A stretch of DNA of 64,000 nucleotides, from positions 744,001 to 808,000 of the forward strand of contig JASBNA010000012.1 in the NCBI GenBank assembly GCA_038087015.1. The letters run 5' to 3'. Shown here piece by piece: positions 24,447 through 35,680 of the stretch. The stretch is from Cerrena zonata (taxonomy: Eukaryota > Basidiomycota > Agaricomycetes > Polyporales > Cerrenaceae). Position 1 is the stretch's first letter, and every line of letters begins with the position of its first letter. Made by a program: the position numbers and the translations under genes. The notes under the pieces were generated by a model. The model was not told the DNA's origin. It did not search any database and saw only the letters and a list, made by a program, of their open reading frames with translations.

Positions 24447-26465
24447 CTGATGAAGAGCACTTGGATGGCCTGCGGCATGTTACTAACGATTTCGAAGAGC
24501 TGAGGTGTATGTACCTCTCTGAGTTTCCCTTGACTCAGCAACGTAACAGATAGATTGTTGATTGCCTGAGACATTTCAGTAATTCATGGCTTTAACATAT
24601 TTCAATAGCTAAGAAGGACATACCACATAATAGCTCTTCTCTACATCTACACCTTGAATCTTCTCGGCGCTGATGTACTCCTTCCATATCCACTCCACTT
24701 CATCCCACTTGCCCTCAGCACTCTCTCTGATGTCACTTTCAACTTTTTCGAAGACACGGAAGCGTCTGCAGCGAGAACGGTGTGCAGTTGCTGAGTAGCA
24801 AGTGATAGTACACCGGATTAGGGACACATGCGGAGAATGGTGGCCTGAAGCTGCGGAACAGGTTGACTCGAAGATGCAAGCGGATTTAAAAGATGAATGG
24901 CAGCAGTGTAATCCTGGATGCCAGATATTATATTATATCAATTCGCCTGGTAAATTCGCTACTTACCTTCATTTCTATGAGTTGAGAAGCCATAATGAGA
25001 ATAAGTCTTGCTCCGCGCTCCTTCCACATAGTGACCGCCTGTTCATCTCTCTTTACCTTCGTTCTTGCTTTCGCCGAAGAGTTCTTCATGTTTCCAACAC
25101 ATGCCCTCTTCGACATGACCTTACACCACCCGAAAAGTGATCTCAGTTCGTCAAGATAACCCATATGGGCTCCGGCACAGTACTTCGTGTTCGTTCAAGG
25201 ACTAACAGTTTAAATGGAAGTAAAGTGGTTCGGATATAATTATATAGATCAAAACTGTGATCTTGCACGTGTGGATTCGGCCGTAGCCCGAGTGTTGCTG
25301 GAGTGCCAGGATTTGAACGAGACCCTAGTAGATGAGACTTCGATGCTGAAGGTGAGAGGGAAGCAGACTCAAGCGCCGCAAAGAGATTATTGCATTCAGC
25401 GGTGGTCTGGCCGAAGAGTCGAAGTCTCGCAAGTGCCGCTAGACGAATATACCAAAGCTGAGCGTAGTGTCAGAAAATAAATCTCGGATGTAGACAAGAT
25501 ACTCACATTTAGTATCATTGAGACTTCACTCGGATCGGTAGACACAATGTGATCTCGAGCTGTCTTTGCTATTGCCCGCCAGTTATTGTTCATCTGTGAT
25601 GATTTATGAGGGAGGTAATGATATAAAGGGCATTAACGTACCACTAAAGTATGAAAATTGTGGCGTTGTGGATTGTCTCCGGAAAGGTCACGGTAAGGTC
25701 ATTTCTCAGCTAGAGTATATTTCGTCAATAGGGTAGCAAGAGGATCCGTCTATCAGGCAGTCTCGGAGTAAAATGTGACATGTATTCATAAAGGGAGTAA
25801 GTACAACAGACAGTGCAAACAAGCAAGATTTCAGTTGTATACCCATAGAGAAACAACGATGGTATGTGTACATTAGGCAAAAGATGGAACATCGTAGGAA
25901 GAACGAGGCCGGGCAGATACATTTCCAAAGGCGAGTCGTCATCTTCTGAAGACGAAGAATCTTCTTCGACTACTGAGGGAAATTTAGAGGGACGAGGGGA
26001 AGGCTCCGGAGTGGGTGGGGTTGGCTTGTCAAGCAACAGTGCAGATGTAGGTGTTGTCAAATTGATTGAAGACTGAGCAAGTGCGATTTCGTCCGCAGGG
26101 ATAATGTCATGTTCACTAGGGTTTGGAGCCTGAGATGCATTGTCGTCTTCATCGCCAGACTCTGAGTATAGCTCATCCGAATCATCAACAAGAAAGGGAT
26201 TCGGTACATCTGTTTACGGGGCCTCATCTACACGGTCTTCATTCATAGACGATCCCGCAAAGTCACCAGACTCAGAGGTTCCCAAGTCTGCAGTTTCTGC
26301 GATAGAACTAGAAACAATGGAGTCCTCGTCTTGGACGTCACTATGTTGCGACTCAGAGCCAAGATATTCCCCAGACATATTTAAAACACGAAGTTCAGTG
26401 GTGATGGTATGAGCAAAAGGTGGGGCGCTTGGCTTGAAGCGTCGGCAGCGCTGTCGCTTGGACAT
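24447..26465 (-). CDS. Uncharacterised multi-exon protein with acidic Ser-rich N-terminus
   Basis: A minus-strand gene can be followed in pieces. The N-terminus is acidic and Ser-rich (SESQHSDVQDEDSIVSSSIA; NPFLVDDSDELYSESGDEDD; VVEEDSSSSEDDDSPLEMYL). Then come exons reading HNFHTL-NNNWRAIAKTARDH, a basic part (MWKERGARLILIMASQLIEM), FEKVESDIRESAEGKWDEVEWIWKE (two overlapping quotes of one helix), and the tail VLFISRHQP. An in-frame TAA lies at 26214-26216. A 57 bp GT-AG intron (about 26213-26269) would remove it without changing frame, so it does not prove decay. The first Met is 17 bp from the divergent Clr2-type start, unusually close, so a later Met (near 26379) may be used. I do not recognise the family; the pairing with a silencing-type gene hints at a nuclear role but is only context. 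Confidence 0.5.
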
Positions 26466-26482
26466 TCCTCTCTTCACCCACG

Positions 26483-28304
26483 ATGTCTGTCCGACGACTG
26501 GGGAAACATACCCTGCCAGAAAATCCAACCTGGCTAGAATTTACAACAACAGATGGTGATAAAGCCCAGTGGTCTAGAAACACTACCAAGGTGGTTGACG
26601 GCGATGGTCAAGTTAATTACATGCGACCTGTTACCATAGATGAAGACCCAGCCGTCCATTGGAGGATAGTAGTAGGAGCATTAGCAAAGGCATTGGGAAA
26701 ACCAGGTATTTTTATTCTCGTCACGAAATAATTCATTCGTGAAATGTCTTTGTTTAGATGGTCCTGCGTACGTCTTAAAGACATGGCCCAAGGGGCATGC
26801 TATGTACGACCGTAATAAGGGCAAGGAAAGCAATCCTAGGCATGACATGTATCTGTATGGTGCGTAACAACGCATGATACATGGTATCAGAGCATTGACC
26901 TGATCTTATAGGTTCCATCCACATCGGCAAGTTTCGCTCTGCAAACGAGTTTGTGCCACACGCAACGTGGCTATTCACCGACCCCACCCTAACTCGCAGC
27001 GACTGTGCCTGCAAATACTGTGCCAAGATGCCACAGAAAGTCATCTCGCAATCCTTTGGGATTATCGACTCATACTGGCGGGTAAAGAGGCAGTGACTCC
27101 CCTGCACCCAGTGTCGTTCGCTCCGGCAAGCGAGATCGTAATGCCCAAAAGCCCTCTCCTCGCAATACCACACCCGTGAAAAAGAAACCCTATACAGCAG
27201 TTCGCCGAATGCTTAGGACTTCGAAAAGATTACCAGGCCCGAAACAATTTGTGGTTCCGGAGAGGGCTAATGACGTTCAACGAAGCGTACGGAAAAGTGA
27301 TGTCTTCGCGCCGCGCTTCTTTCGCTCGGAGGAGCTTGTCTGGTGTTCCCTCCAACACCCCATCCCGTCTACCTCTGGTCTCCCGAAGGCCACTATCAAG
27401 CTATGGCCAGGAATTATCGAAGAGACGTCGCTCAAAACCAGTTCTTCTGTGATAGATCCCTCCTTGACGAATGGGGAAACACAAGAGCTAGCAGTCCAAC
27501 AGTGGACGGTTTACAAAACCAAACTTCTAGGTTCTAACCAATGTATTTCCATCACAGACAAAGAAGCGCTACCATATCTGGCCTCCAGAAGAAGTCCTAC
27601 AAGGCGTTCGTGACGAACTACACCATCTAGTCACTGAATTTCCAGTAGAAGAAATGGGTCAAGATCAACTAGGACGCTTGTATGAATTTGATCCTACTAA
27701 CGAAGCCCTTGTCAATGATCCCTCGAGATACCGCAAGGCAGTCTTTTCGTACACTCTTGGAATTCAAATTGCTTCCCACATCGCGCAGTATTGGACTCCT
27801 ACGGACGAATGGGACTATAAATTTACTATTCCCCCTACGATCGTACAACAAACCCCTACCTTCCAACAAACTCAGTCCCTGCACGATATGATTTCCGCTA
27901 CCATGGCCAGTAACGCGCAAAACAAGACCACCCCCGTCCCTCCACCACGATTCACGGGTGATAGTGGTCTTTCTCCTGATGAACTATGTTCTGTGCGCTC
28001 TGACCTGCTTGGGGCGAGTGTAATGGGTATGAGCAGCATACCACGTACTGTCACCCAAACACGATACCAGGGGTTGTGGTGGGGTGCCAAGCGTATTTGG
28101 CAGGATGAGTTGGTCCGGTTAAAGATGGCTCGTCGTCGTCGCAAGTGTAACGCTATTGTTGTATATACTTCTTTGATGTGCGGGTATCTGTTGTTTCATG
28201 TGAGAGTTCTGTTCTTTGCATTATGTTTTGCCGTCTCGCCTCGAAGTGTGTTTCCGATACGATGGTGGTGGTCGGTGTTCAGTGATTCAACTGTAGGAGG
28301 GTAA
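26483..28304 (+). CDS. Clr2-type transcriptional silencing protein, frame breaks
   Basis: The first three exons are clear (start MSVRRLGKHT, introns about 26705-26758 and 26860-26911). They carry LKTWPKGHAMYDRNKGK, DMYLYGSIHIGKFRSANEFV and CACKYCAKMPQKVIS, the N-terminal signature of Clr2 cryptic loci regulators. Later parts also fit: SEELVWCSLQHPI, TIKLWPGIIEE, YKTKLLGSN, WPPEEVLQGVRDELHHL, GLWWGAKRIWQDELVRLKMA. In fission yeast Clr2 is a subunit of SHREC, the heterochromatic silencing complex. The frame must change near 27083-27131 and again near 27580. At each place a 49 bp intron with weak signals is possible, otherwise these are indels. After RLKMA the frame runs into an Arg run and an unrelated tail where relatives usually continue, so the C-terminus may be truncated. 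Function may be impaired. Confidence 0.6.
28129..28195 (+). repeat. Partner of the 19899 repeat
   Basis: About 67 bp matching 19899-19970, at the 3' end of the Clr2-type reading frame. See the entry at 19899. Confidence 0.6.
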
Positions 28305-28514
28305 ACTGTTTCTATTTCTGATCGGTGTGTCCAATAGGCATCCAATGGTGTTAAGTCATTCTCCGAACATTACATAGTACTGCCCTCTTCCTGCAAATTT
28401 AGTACACATTCGTCTTTATTAGGCCTACAGCAACAACAGATACTAGCTATCAATAGACTCAAAATCATGATTGCACAAATTTTAACCACAACAATATCAA
28501 TACGTACAACAGAC

Positions 28515-28539
28515 AATTCAATTCAATTCAATTCAATTC
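28515..28539. repeat. AATTC pentanucleotide microsatellite
   Basis: About five tandem copies of aattc in the 3' flank of the family A kinase-like gene. Confidence 0.8.
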
Positions 28540-28576
28540 TTCTCATAACTATTATCGGCACGAGAGCTCTACGACT

Positions 28577-29705
28577 TCATCCTGATTTCTTTGCGGGCCA
28601 TCCAACCTTATCAATTCGGTCTCCGTTGCTTGTCATAATTTTCTTGAACAGATATTTTGCTTCCGCCTCAGGGTTCTTTATTTTATCTCCATAGGTCTCC
28701 TTGAGGTACTCAGTGAGCATTTCCTCAGAACGCGCATAGTATGGGTCAATGCGCGCGAGAGTGTGGCGCCCATCCGGGACCGTATAATAAATGGGGCCTG
28801 TGCGTGAGGGATCATTGATATAATGGAACATGAGCCTAATCTTGAATAAGGTGACTTACTGGGAATCCAGATATCCATCTTCTCGCAGTGCTGGCGAAAC
28901 TCAGAGCACCGAACTTGACGGCGTTTCCAATCTGCGATACCTATGTCGTCTATAGTCATACCGATACATTCACATTGCTCAGTTGGGTCATGTTTATTGC
29001 TATGTAGCGCATTGCTGAACCCTACAAGCGTATATTGATTCTCGCCATCTATTGTGCGCTCGAGCACACTGTGGTGGTTGAAGTAACAGGACTGCGGTAT
29101 CAGCCCGGCTTTATGGATTTCCAACATAGTGCCTAAGACTTGTCGTCTATCGTAAACGTTGTGTTAGTAATCATGACACCACCTAGTGGAACAAAATCCG
29201 CTTGCATCATATCTGTCCTCCGACCACAAACGAAAGCTTCCCCCTGAATAGGGTCGCCTACGTCCTCCAATAGCAGAGCACTGATGTCATAATAATCTTC
29301 TTCTCGGCCACGAAAGAAGCCAAAGAAATGAGGTATCCCGTTGCCTTGTAGCTGGCGAAGGTTGTCGGTGTAAAAACGTGCCTCCCTCTCGAGCAATGCA
29401 GCATCCTGAATGCAATCACCACCAAACGTGAACTTGCAAATGGCAGCGATGGGCTCAGAATTGTCGAAGTCAGTGTGCAATGTTCCACGCATGAACATAC
29501 ACTGAATCTCCGAGTCGGACAAATTGTTCAAAAGTTCCTCGTCCGGGTTGAATACCCATTGTCTAATCTTCTCGCTTGAAGTTGCCGGAAGAGGGGAACA
29601 AGTGTTGAAGGAGGGTGGTAGAACCTCATCAAGGCTACAACCATCAGACACGCCCAGCTCCGGAATTTTGAGCAAGAGCTTTGAGCAATTGTTGGTGTGG
29701 GGCAT
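28577..29705 (-). CDS. Kinase-like family A, copy 2 (open, probable pseudokinase)
   Basis: Three exons (29206-29705, 28860-29146, 28577-28797) give 335 codons. The first intron (29147-29205) uses a GC donor (gcaagc), holds a tactaac branch site and ends in AG. It yields a middle exon of 287 bp, identical in length to the two family B genes, which supports the model. N-lobe: AAICKFTFGGD (Lys) and LEREARFYTDNLRQLQGNG (Glu), then IPHFFGFF and hinge LLLEDVGDPI. The catalytic loop reads MLEIHKAGLIPQSCYFNHHS, with neither HRD nor HGD. The DFG position is TLVGFSNA, so both catalytic and metal-binding Asp are gone. The tail is ARSEEMLTEYLKETYGDK. The N-terminal Met matches the pseudogene copy at 15644, although the frame is open further upstream. 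Probably a non-catalytic kinase-fold protein; role unknown. Tandem with family B copy 2. Confidence 0.8.
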
Positions 29706-30175
29706 CTGGAATAAGGAATACAGGGGATTCCGAGGGGGCCGCTGCTGAGACTCGAATACCACTGAACTGGGGTCAGTTTCATTACGTGTTACATACGTAT
29801 ATGGTATATATGTTGGTGTTTTATCTGTACCAAATCTGTATGCAAGGCTTGGACTGCAATTCGGGGAGTCCGCCTGCGAGAGCAGGAGGATGGTGACAGG
29901 GATTGCGAGTGGTGAGTACCTTACGACACATCGTGCATGACCGGCAATAACTCGCAACTTGGAGAGCTATCATAGCAATACAAGAGCTAGGGTCTTGTGC
30001 GTGTCCTTGTAGTTATTTTTTCAACGACTCGGAGTTCGTACAATGACGACAATGTTTGCCTATACAAGAGGTGAACGAGAGAGGTTCAGATTAGTATCCT
30101 TAGATATAATTCAGATCTAATATTTTATATCGGCGATACAAATACAAATGTTAAATAGTCAGTGGGCCTCGCTTG
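29706..30175. other. Intergenic, 0.47 kb
   Basis: Between two tandem minus-strand kinase-like genes. Part of it is an in-frame upstream extension of family A copy 2 that I do not treat as coding. Confidence 0.5.
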
Positions 30176-31454
30176 CTATGCTGAAATGCTCCGTACATTC
30201 ATGTTCTCGTTACATCTTCCTTGAAACCATTTCTGAGCCTCTTCGCTACTCAGCTCCAAGTAACTCTTTGGCTCCTCCGAGCTAGACTCCGATTTCCCGG
30301 ATCCATAGATTTTCTGTGGCCACCTCACATGGGTAGCCAGAAAGTCCTCGTAGCACTCCTTGAATTCTACCACCTTCTTTTCTGTCTCTTCAGCCTCAAT
30401 CTGTGAGCTAGGCAGACGTATATTGTCTGCCCTTTTCAGATAATCCAAAATTGTTTCCCTGCTCTCACAATGAACCGCGGGTATTTGTGTCCCATGAAAA
30501 AATGTAAAGTCTTGTCAAGTTAATACGACACTCATGCGTATGAGAAATCGTGACTACTCACGCGGTATCCAGACTGCAAGTGACCCCAGAAAGGAATATA
30601 GCTCTGTGCACCCGAAATCAGCCCCCGATGGTGCCCAATCTCCAATACGGTACTCATCCCGTTTCTTCTTTCCGTCTGGGCACTGGTGACCCGTTGTTGC
30701 ATACTTGAAATCCACGATCATTGGCTGAGGGGTATTTGGGGAGTCAGGACCCTGTGACAGGAGGATATGCCACCATGAAGGGCGTCTGAGTCTGTTGTGG
30801 AGAACACCAGCAGCATGTATAGATAAAACGGCTTTCAAGATTAGCTCCCTGTTACACAATGTCAGTGGATCCATGCTAGTCATTTACTTGATTGATAGAA
30901 ACAAACTTAGTCGCAAGTGACAGATCCTTTACTTTCAAGGGTTCGACAGCATCTCCGCCATGCTGTAAAATTGTACATGCCATAGTTCCTTCCTCATTCG
31001 AAAACATACCATAAAAGTACGGGATGTATTTTCCCTGCAAGTGGTTCAGCTCGTTCATGTAGATATGCGCTTCATGCCTAAGCTTGGAAATTGCGATGGG
31101 GTTATAAGCCATCTTACAGATGACAGCTACGTTTTCTGTATCATCGTTGGCCCAAGATAAGTGTCCGCGATAGAGATGAAGATGGTGTGGCTGAATGTCC
31201 CATACGTCGTTACGTGCGATTCTTTGCTCCTTTGTCTCAGATACACATATGAACTTGACTGTGGCGGCGTTGTCAGATTCTGCCCCAGAGATGTAGGATG
31301 AAAATGGTCTCGGTAGGTCAACTCGACTGGGCTTGAGAGTAATCGGAAGTTCGACATTGAAGTCGAGGTCAACGCCATAACGAAGATTGCCAGTACTGGC
31401 TCGAACGTGCCGTGGAAGCGAGTCAAAATTAGGGATAACGATGCCGCTGTACAT
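30176..31454 (-). CDS. Kinase-like family B, copy 2 (probable pseudokinase)
   Basis: Three exons (30907-31454, 30562-30848, 30176-30510) give 389 codons. The exon plan matches copy 1 at 20444-21744 (548/287/335 against 545/287/359 bp). Shared landmarks: MYSGIVIPNFDSLP, VDLPRPFSSYISG, HLHLYRGHLSWANDDTENVA, AVICKMAY (Lys), LRHEAHIYMNELNHLQGKY (Glu), IPYFYGMF. The catalytic loop is IHAAGVLHNRLRRPSWWHIL, where HGDL has become HNRL; MIVDFKYA keeps the metal-site Asp. The C-terminus has a modest acidic run (SESSSEEPKSYLELSSEEAQ) instead of the long Asp/Glu tail of copy 1. It lies 249 bp from the divergent SnoaL-like gene and upstream of family A copy 2 on the same strand. Catalysis is unlikely by motif; the role is unknown. 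Confidence 0.8.
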
Positions 31455-31702
31455 AGCTTTGGAAGCCTGAGTTCTGACTGGTATCTTTGATTTTGATCTG
31501 AGAAGAAGATAACAGTGTTAGTACGCTTCGTAGCCTAAATTCCCAAGAGCGTCTGAGATCTGAGAGATTACTGATTCCGAGTCGGACTTACTACCGTGAC
31601 CTCCTTGCCATTTCGGGCGAGTCAACTGAGATTCACGGGCACCATTGGCACTTTACTTTCTACTACGCGGGACCTCTTACAGTACATCTCGAATACCACA
31701 AC

Positions 31703-32250
31703 ATGAGCGACATACGTTCTCAGTTACTGAACTCAGCCATTGCTCTGTGTAATGACTTCGCTTCATTGGTCCCTGTCGATCAAGTCTTATCTCATTTCTC
31801 TAAGACGCACCAAGTAACGGCGAAGGAATATGGTCTACCACTTTTAGCCCCTTTCCTAGGTCGACAGTTCTCAGGTCTCAAAGGACCCAACTCGTTAGAG
31901 ACTTACTTTAGTCTCTTACGAAAATATCTCACCTTCGAGAATATGACTTTCGATGAATGGGTCGTCGACGCCGAATCGAGCAAGGTTAGCTGTAGGGGCA
32001 GTGCTAAGTTCAAGTGGATTGAAGGAGATGGAGATGGTCAATGGTGGGATGAGAAGTTTGTGTACATCCTGGATTTCGACCAGGACGTGAAGGTGACAGA
32101 CTACCAAGTTTGGGCGGATTCCGGGGCAGCATATCTGGCAAGGGTAGGCCAGTTGAACGCTTTGAGAAAGGTATGTACGTGACACAAGGCCCCGAGAAAT
32201 TCACTCTTCAATGACTAATTGTTCTATAGAAATTTGAGGAGACGAACTGA
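31703..32250 (+). CDS. SnoaL-like (NTF2-fold) protein
   Basis: Two exons (31703-32170 and 32230-32250) give 162 codons; the second supplies only KFEETN. The middle reads FLGRQFSGLKGPNSLETYFS, FDEWVVDAESSKVSCRGSAK, then WWDEKFVYILDFDQDVKVTD and YQVWADSGAAYLARVGQL. This is the pattern of small NTF2-fold SnoaL-like proteins common in fungi, which form a cone-shaped pocket and include cyclases, isomerases and many uncharacterised proteins. The substrate cannot be inferred. It is divergent from family B copy 2, so a shared promoter of 248 bp is likely. A short possible relic lies near 20256. Confidence 0.78.
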
Positions 32251-33845
32251 GTCATGGTATAGTAGGATTCGAAAGACTGACAACAATGTATCGTAGGTTC
32301 AAGTTTGCTTCCAGGCGCTATTCTGATTTTTGAATGAGAATCCCCTTTATTTCTCGTCTTGGTACGTATCTAATTATTTCTACATAATCTTCACCCCATC
32401 GGTCGTTTGATGTAAGCTGACGCGGACACTAGGTATCTCCCTCAAGAACAAAAACAACTTGCAGCATGCTGCATACTTTAGGCAGCACATGGTGGCGGTT
32501 GGATCGAGACATTGAGATTGTATTCACACAGAGCTTGCCAAGGCATCCTTATAGATCCGAGTCGGAGTCGGTGCTGCCTCCATTCGAGTCTTTCCCAACG
32601 GCGTAGAGATCACTACAGTGACCGCATCCTACGGACGCCTGCTAACCTATTGACTCTTTTTCATCCGTTCCACAGAACCGTTCAATCTACATCATGATGT
32701 TGATACATACGGCTATACAAATGTGGATATTCTCTCCCCACCCCATAGACTCGGAGCCGGCAGCAACATGTATCAATGTGTGAAACGTATGAATGAAGGG
32801 TTCGTTCCATACCTATACCGTGTCTCTAGTCTAGTAATCGACAGAAATATTCTCCAGAATAAAGTAAATGTCGGGTAATTTGAACTGATCTCCCCCACAG
32901 CCGTGTGCTGAGGAGTTGTTTACCAAAATGATCGTCATGTTACATATCACTGTATGTCTCACTGTCATTGGTGATTTAAGACATGTTTCCCGAAACAACG
33001 CTGACTCAAGTCCCTATTTTACAGTGAATCACCAATACATTTTGCCATACGCCACCACCAAACAAGCCGGAGCGGCTGTGAAAGCTATTCAGTGTACGCG
33101 TACCACATCACTGAACGACAACTCCGATCCGGAGTAGATTCCCAGTGAAACAAGTGAGTAAGCTGGAGTCGATACCATTCGGATATATACTCACAACGGT
33201 GACCAACACTTACTCATCAATCCATGAAATGGTCGATCATCCATGCATATGGCGGGATCGAGTTCTAGAATATATGGTACCTGACGATCGGGGTGTCCGT
33301 CCAACTTCCCGCTAACATGTAGGCTCTTTCCTGCTCTTTCTAATCAAGAATCAACCCGGGTTGTATTACGGGGCTCGCACAAGATGCCTACCTTATCCTC
33401 CCATCATCATCGACCCAAGCGGGATTTTCTTTCGCACTGTATACACACACGTGCTATCTGCGCTGTCGCGATAATATGCAAACTCCTTTTCTATCGCCTA
33501 AAGTTTCGTAATCTCGACTCTTGGCGTGCTCAAGTAGGTTCAAGCATGTCTGTTTGAATTCAAATCGGTTTGATAACTCCTTAGAACGGCACTCTGAGGG
33601 TTCGGGCCGAGCCGGGTATTCCTCGTTTTGCCATTCTTTCCTTCTTGTTAGATTTCTATGATGTCTGGAGATCAGGGACAACGATCAAGAGTTCCTGGAA
33701 ATGAGCTATATCCTCTGGACACGTTGTTGGGAGCATATTGCCATCTATTGCCAGGTCTATATGCCTCATCCATTTTAGCCGTTATATAAAGTGCGATAAT
33801 GCACTATCTCATATCATCATCCCTCTATCCCACTTTCCTACGACT
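32251..33845. other. Intergenic, 1.6 kb
   Basis: Upstream of the second aldehyde dehydrogenase. A stretch near 32560-32790 has protein-like pieces in shifting frames (IRVFPNGVEITTVT; EPFNLHHDVDTYGYTNVDIL) that may be a decayed gene I cannot name. The rest shows nothing. A TATA box is at 33783. Confidence 0.4.
33783..33790 (+). promoter_or_regulatory. TATA box of aldehyde dehydrogenase copy 2
   Basis: TATATAAA inside cgttatataa, 63 bp before the ATG, matching the element of copy 1. Confidence 0.6.
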
Positions 33846-35680
33846 ATGAGCACACCTTTCACTTCTCTTCTAATCAATGGTCAAGTCCGACCGGCCAGTA
33901 GTGGCAAGAGCTACGAAGTCCGCAATCCATTCTCCTCAGAAGTCGTAGGAACCGCTGCTTCCGCTACCGCGCAGGACTGCAAAGATGCTATCGAGGCTGC
34001 TGGAAATGCATTCAAGACTTGGGAAAGATCGCCTCTTGCGCAGAGACGAGACATATTCTTGAAGGCAGCCGACTTGCTGGTATCAGACAAGTACAAGACC
34101 AAGATCCTCGCAGCGATCAGAGATGAGACCGCAGCCGTGGATCCTGTCCTCCAGGCTTTCGCGGTCGAGTTTTCCGGATCGGCATTGAAAGATGCTGCTG
34201 GATTGATCAATAAGCTGAAAGGCGAAACATTCCCCTCTGATACGCCTGGTGCCTATGTGATCGGTCAACGGCGGCCAATGGGTGTAGTGTAAGCAGACGT
34301 TGACTACGGCTTGTATACCCTATATACTGATCATGTGCTTTAGTCTAAGTATCTCCCCTTGGAACGCCCCCGTCTTTCTCGGCGTCAGGGCTGTCGCATG
34401 TGCTATCATATGTGGTAACACCGTCGTCTATAAGGCGTCGGAAGTCAGCCCACGATCCCTTTCCGTCTTGGGCGAAGTCTTCACAGAGGTGATTTAATCA
34501 ATAATAATTCCCGAGCTCGTATTTTCTTAACACGTTGTTATAGGCTGGACTACCGGCTGGAGTGTTCAACTTTATTTCTATGGACAGAAATGACGCACCA
34601 GCCTTGACCGCCGAGATTATCGCACACCCTTTGATTCGCCAGATTAACGTAAGGAGATCTATTATAATATTGTCGTGCCTATCTTCTGACTGACACTCTG
34701 AACAGTTCTGTGGTAGCGATCGTGTTGGTAGAATTATCGCACAGGAAGCTGCCAAGTGGCTCAAACCCTGTATTTTCGAGCTTGGGGGCAAATCACCTGT
34801 CCTGGTAAGCCGTAATATTGTGCTACACCCATCAGTTCCCGACTAACAGCTACTCAGGTTCTCGACGATGCGGACCTCGAAGACGCAGCACGTGCGATTG
34901 TATCGAACGCATTATTCCATTCTGGCCAAATTTGCATGTCCACCGAACGTGTGATCGTTCAACGAGGAGCCTCGGAAAAGCTCATTTCTCTGATTAAACA
35001 AAATATCTCTACGCTCAAGGCCGGAAATTATGCTGACTACCCTAAGGTGCAACTCAGTGCCTTGTTCACAGCAGCATCAGCAGAGAACGTCGTTGGCATG
35101 ATTAGGGAGGCGCAGGCCGAAGGTGCAGAAGTCCTAGTAGGGGATGTCAAGAACGAAGGTGCTATCGTTCAGCCTCACGTCATCACATGTGTCAAGCCCG
35201 GCATGAGACTTTGGGAAAGAGAAAGCTTCGGACCCAGTAAGCCATACATGCACCTCCTTATAAATTCTCTACTGATTCGTCATTGTGTTTCGTCCAGTCT
35301 TGATTGTAGCTGTTGCAGATACGATCGATGAAATAGTTGACCTAGCTAATGAGAGCACATATTCACTCTCGGCGGGTATCTGGACGAAAGATATTCACAC
35401 TGCATTTGACGTCACCTCCCGCGTTCGGTCAGGTAAATACACTAGTTGGATAGTCTTACTCTACATATTCACGATTATTGTTTTCAGGCTTGGCTAACAT
35501 CAACGGAGGTACCTTCCACGGCGAGTCATTGTTGGGCCATGGAGGACTAGGGTGAGTAGCTCAATTCGGGAAATCACGTCCAATCTACAATTAATTATAT
35601 AATCTAGCGCATCCACGGGATACGGCCGTTTCAGCGTAGAGGAGTTCACTGATCATCGTGTGATCGTTGTACACCCCTAA
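33846..35680 (+). CDS. Aldehyde dehydrogenase, aromatic type, copy 2, C-terminus cut by a one-base shift
   Basis: Eight exons with the same intron positions as the copy at 13207, so the two arose by duplication. Landmarks: LLINGQVRPASSGKSYEVRN, ISPWNAPVFLGVRAV, GNTVVYKASEVSPRS, INFCGSDRVGR, FELGGKSPVL (general base), HSGQICMSTERVIV (nucleophile), WERESFGP, HGGLG, STGYGRFSVEEFTDHRV. The frame stops at TAA 35678-35680, right after IVVHP. Reading on with one T fewer gives a tail like KGPKFYPLLGPP up to TAA 35715-35717, closely matching the last residues of copy 1. A single inserted base, in the genome or in the assembly, has removed about 12 residues. All catalytic residues lie upstream, so some activity is possible. 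The substrate is inferred from the family only. Confidence 0.88.

Noticed and set aside
26214..26216. In-frame TAA as proof that the acidic minus-strand gene is a pseudogene
   Set aside because: A 57 bp GT-AG intron would remove the stop and keep the frame, so decay is not shown.
32560..32790. Decayed enzyme gene upstream of aldehyde dehydrogenase copy 2
   Set aside because: Protein-like pieces exist in shifting frames, but I could not name a family or find start and splice sites.
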